Made by a program: the position numbers and the translations under genes. Under the pieces are notes generated by a model. It saw only the letters and a program-made list of their open reading frames with translations. It was not told the origin of the DNA and did no database searches. This document shows, piece after piece, positions 23,588 through 23,590 of a stretch of 23,590 nucleotides of DNA (the stretch's first letter is position 1; each line of letters starts with the position of its first letter). The DNA comes from an uncultured Verrucomicrobiales bacterium (GTDB lineage: Bacteria; Verrucomicrobiota; Verrucomicrobiia; Verrucomicrobiales; Akkermansiaceae): NCBI GenBank assembly GCA_937916135.1, contig CALFTQ010000011.1:1-23590 (forward strand). Direction: 5' to 3'.

Positions 23588-23590
23588 AGT

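Overview
The window is GC-rich, densely coded DNA from a Gram-negative bacterium: it carries lipid A disaccharide synthase (LpxB), a TolC-type lipoprotein and a periplasmic adaptor. My best guess is a Verrucomicrobiota member, possibly close to Akkermansia. That rests on the overall gene mix (an RRM RNA-binding protein, many surface/envelope genes, the L21-L27 pair) and on the near absence of Shine-Dalgarno sequences. The placement is inference; no 16S gene or taxon-specific marker is present.

Layout. 1-900: a REP-like palindrome, a rho-independent terminator and an RRM RNA-binding protein gene. 1059-1503: the C-terminal remnant of a DUF4143-type ATPase and two near-identical 47-nt palindromes. 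1521-6441 (minus): a four-gene tripartite efflux operon (adaptor, ABC ATPase, FtsX/MacB permease, TolC-like lipoprotein). 6573-7637 (minus): an AT-rich acyltransferase-3 gene, with a perfect 24-bp inverted repeat bounding 187 bp just upstream. 7946-10216 (minus): a PBP2-like transpeptidase. 10337-10941 (minus): rpmA and rplU with promoter and terminator. 11033-14409 (plus): tsaE, then an accessory stretch with a RhuM-Fic fusion, a GYF_2 membrane protein and a tail-anchored ankyrin protein. 14491-15606 (minus): lpxB. 15683-19343 (plus): dedA, nadA, a MidA/NDUFAF7-like methyltransferase and a membrane-anchored metallo-beta-lactamase-fold protein, tightly packed. 19345-21125 (minus): a U32 peptidase-family gene and hpt. 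21276-22070: a secreted, C-terminally anchored protein of unknown function. 22118-23587: an IS481-family insertion sequence reaching nearly to the window edge.

Two regulatory patterns stand out. First, several genes (macA-like, ankyrin, lpxB, U32, the transposase, probably dedA) have a sigma70-like -10 box ending only 6 or 7 nt before the start codon, which predicts leaderless mRNAs. Second, the acyltransferase leader has the geometry of an invertible promoter (phase-variation switch), although no recombinase lies in the window and a pair of operators or a MITE would also fit.

Most of the genes concern the envelope: drug or lipid efflux, peptidoglycan synthesis, lipid A, surface acylation, DedA and an anchored surface protein. 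They are interleaved with core housekeeping genes (ribosomal proteins, tsaE, nadA, hpt).
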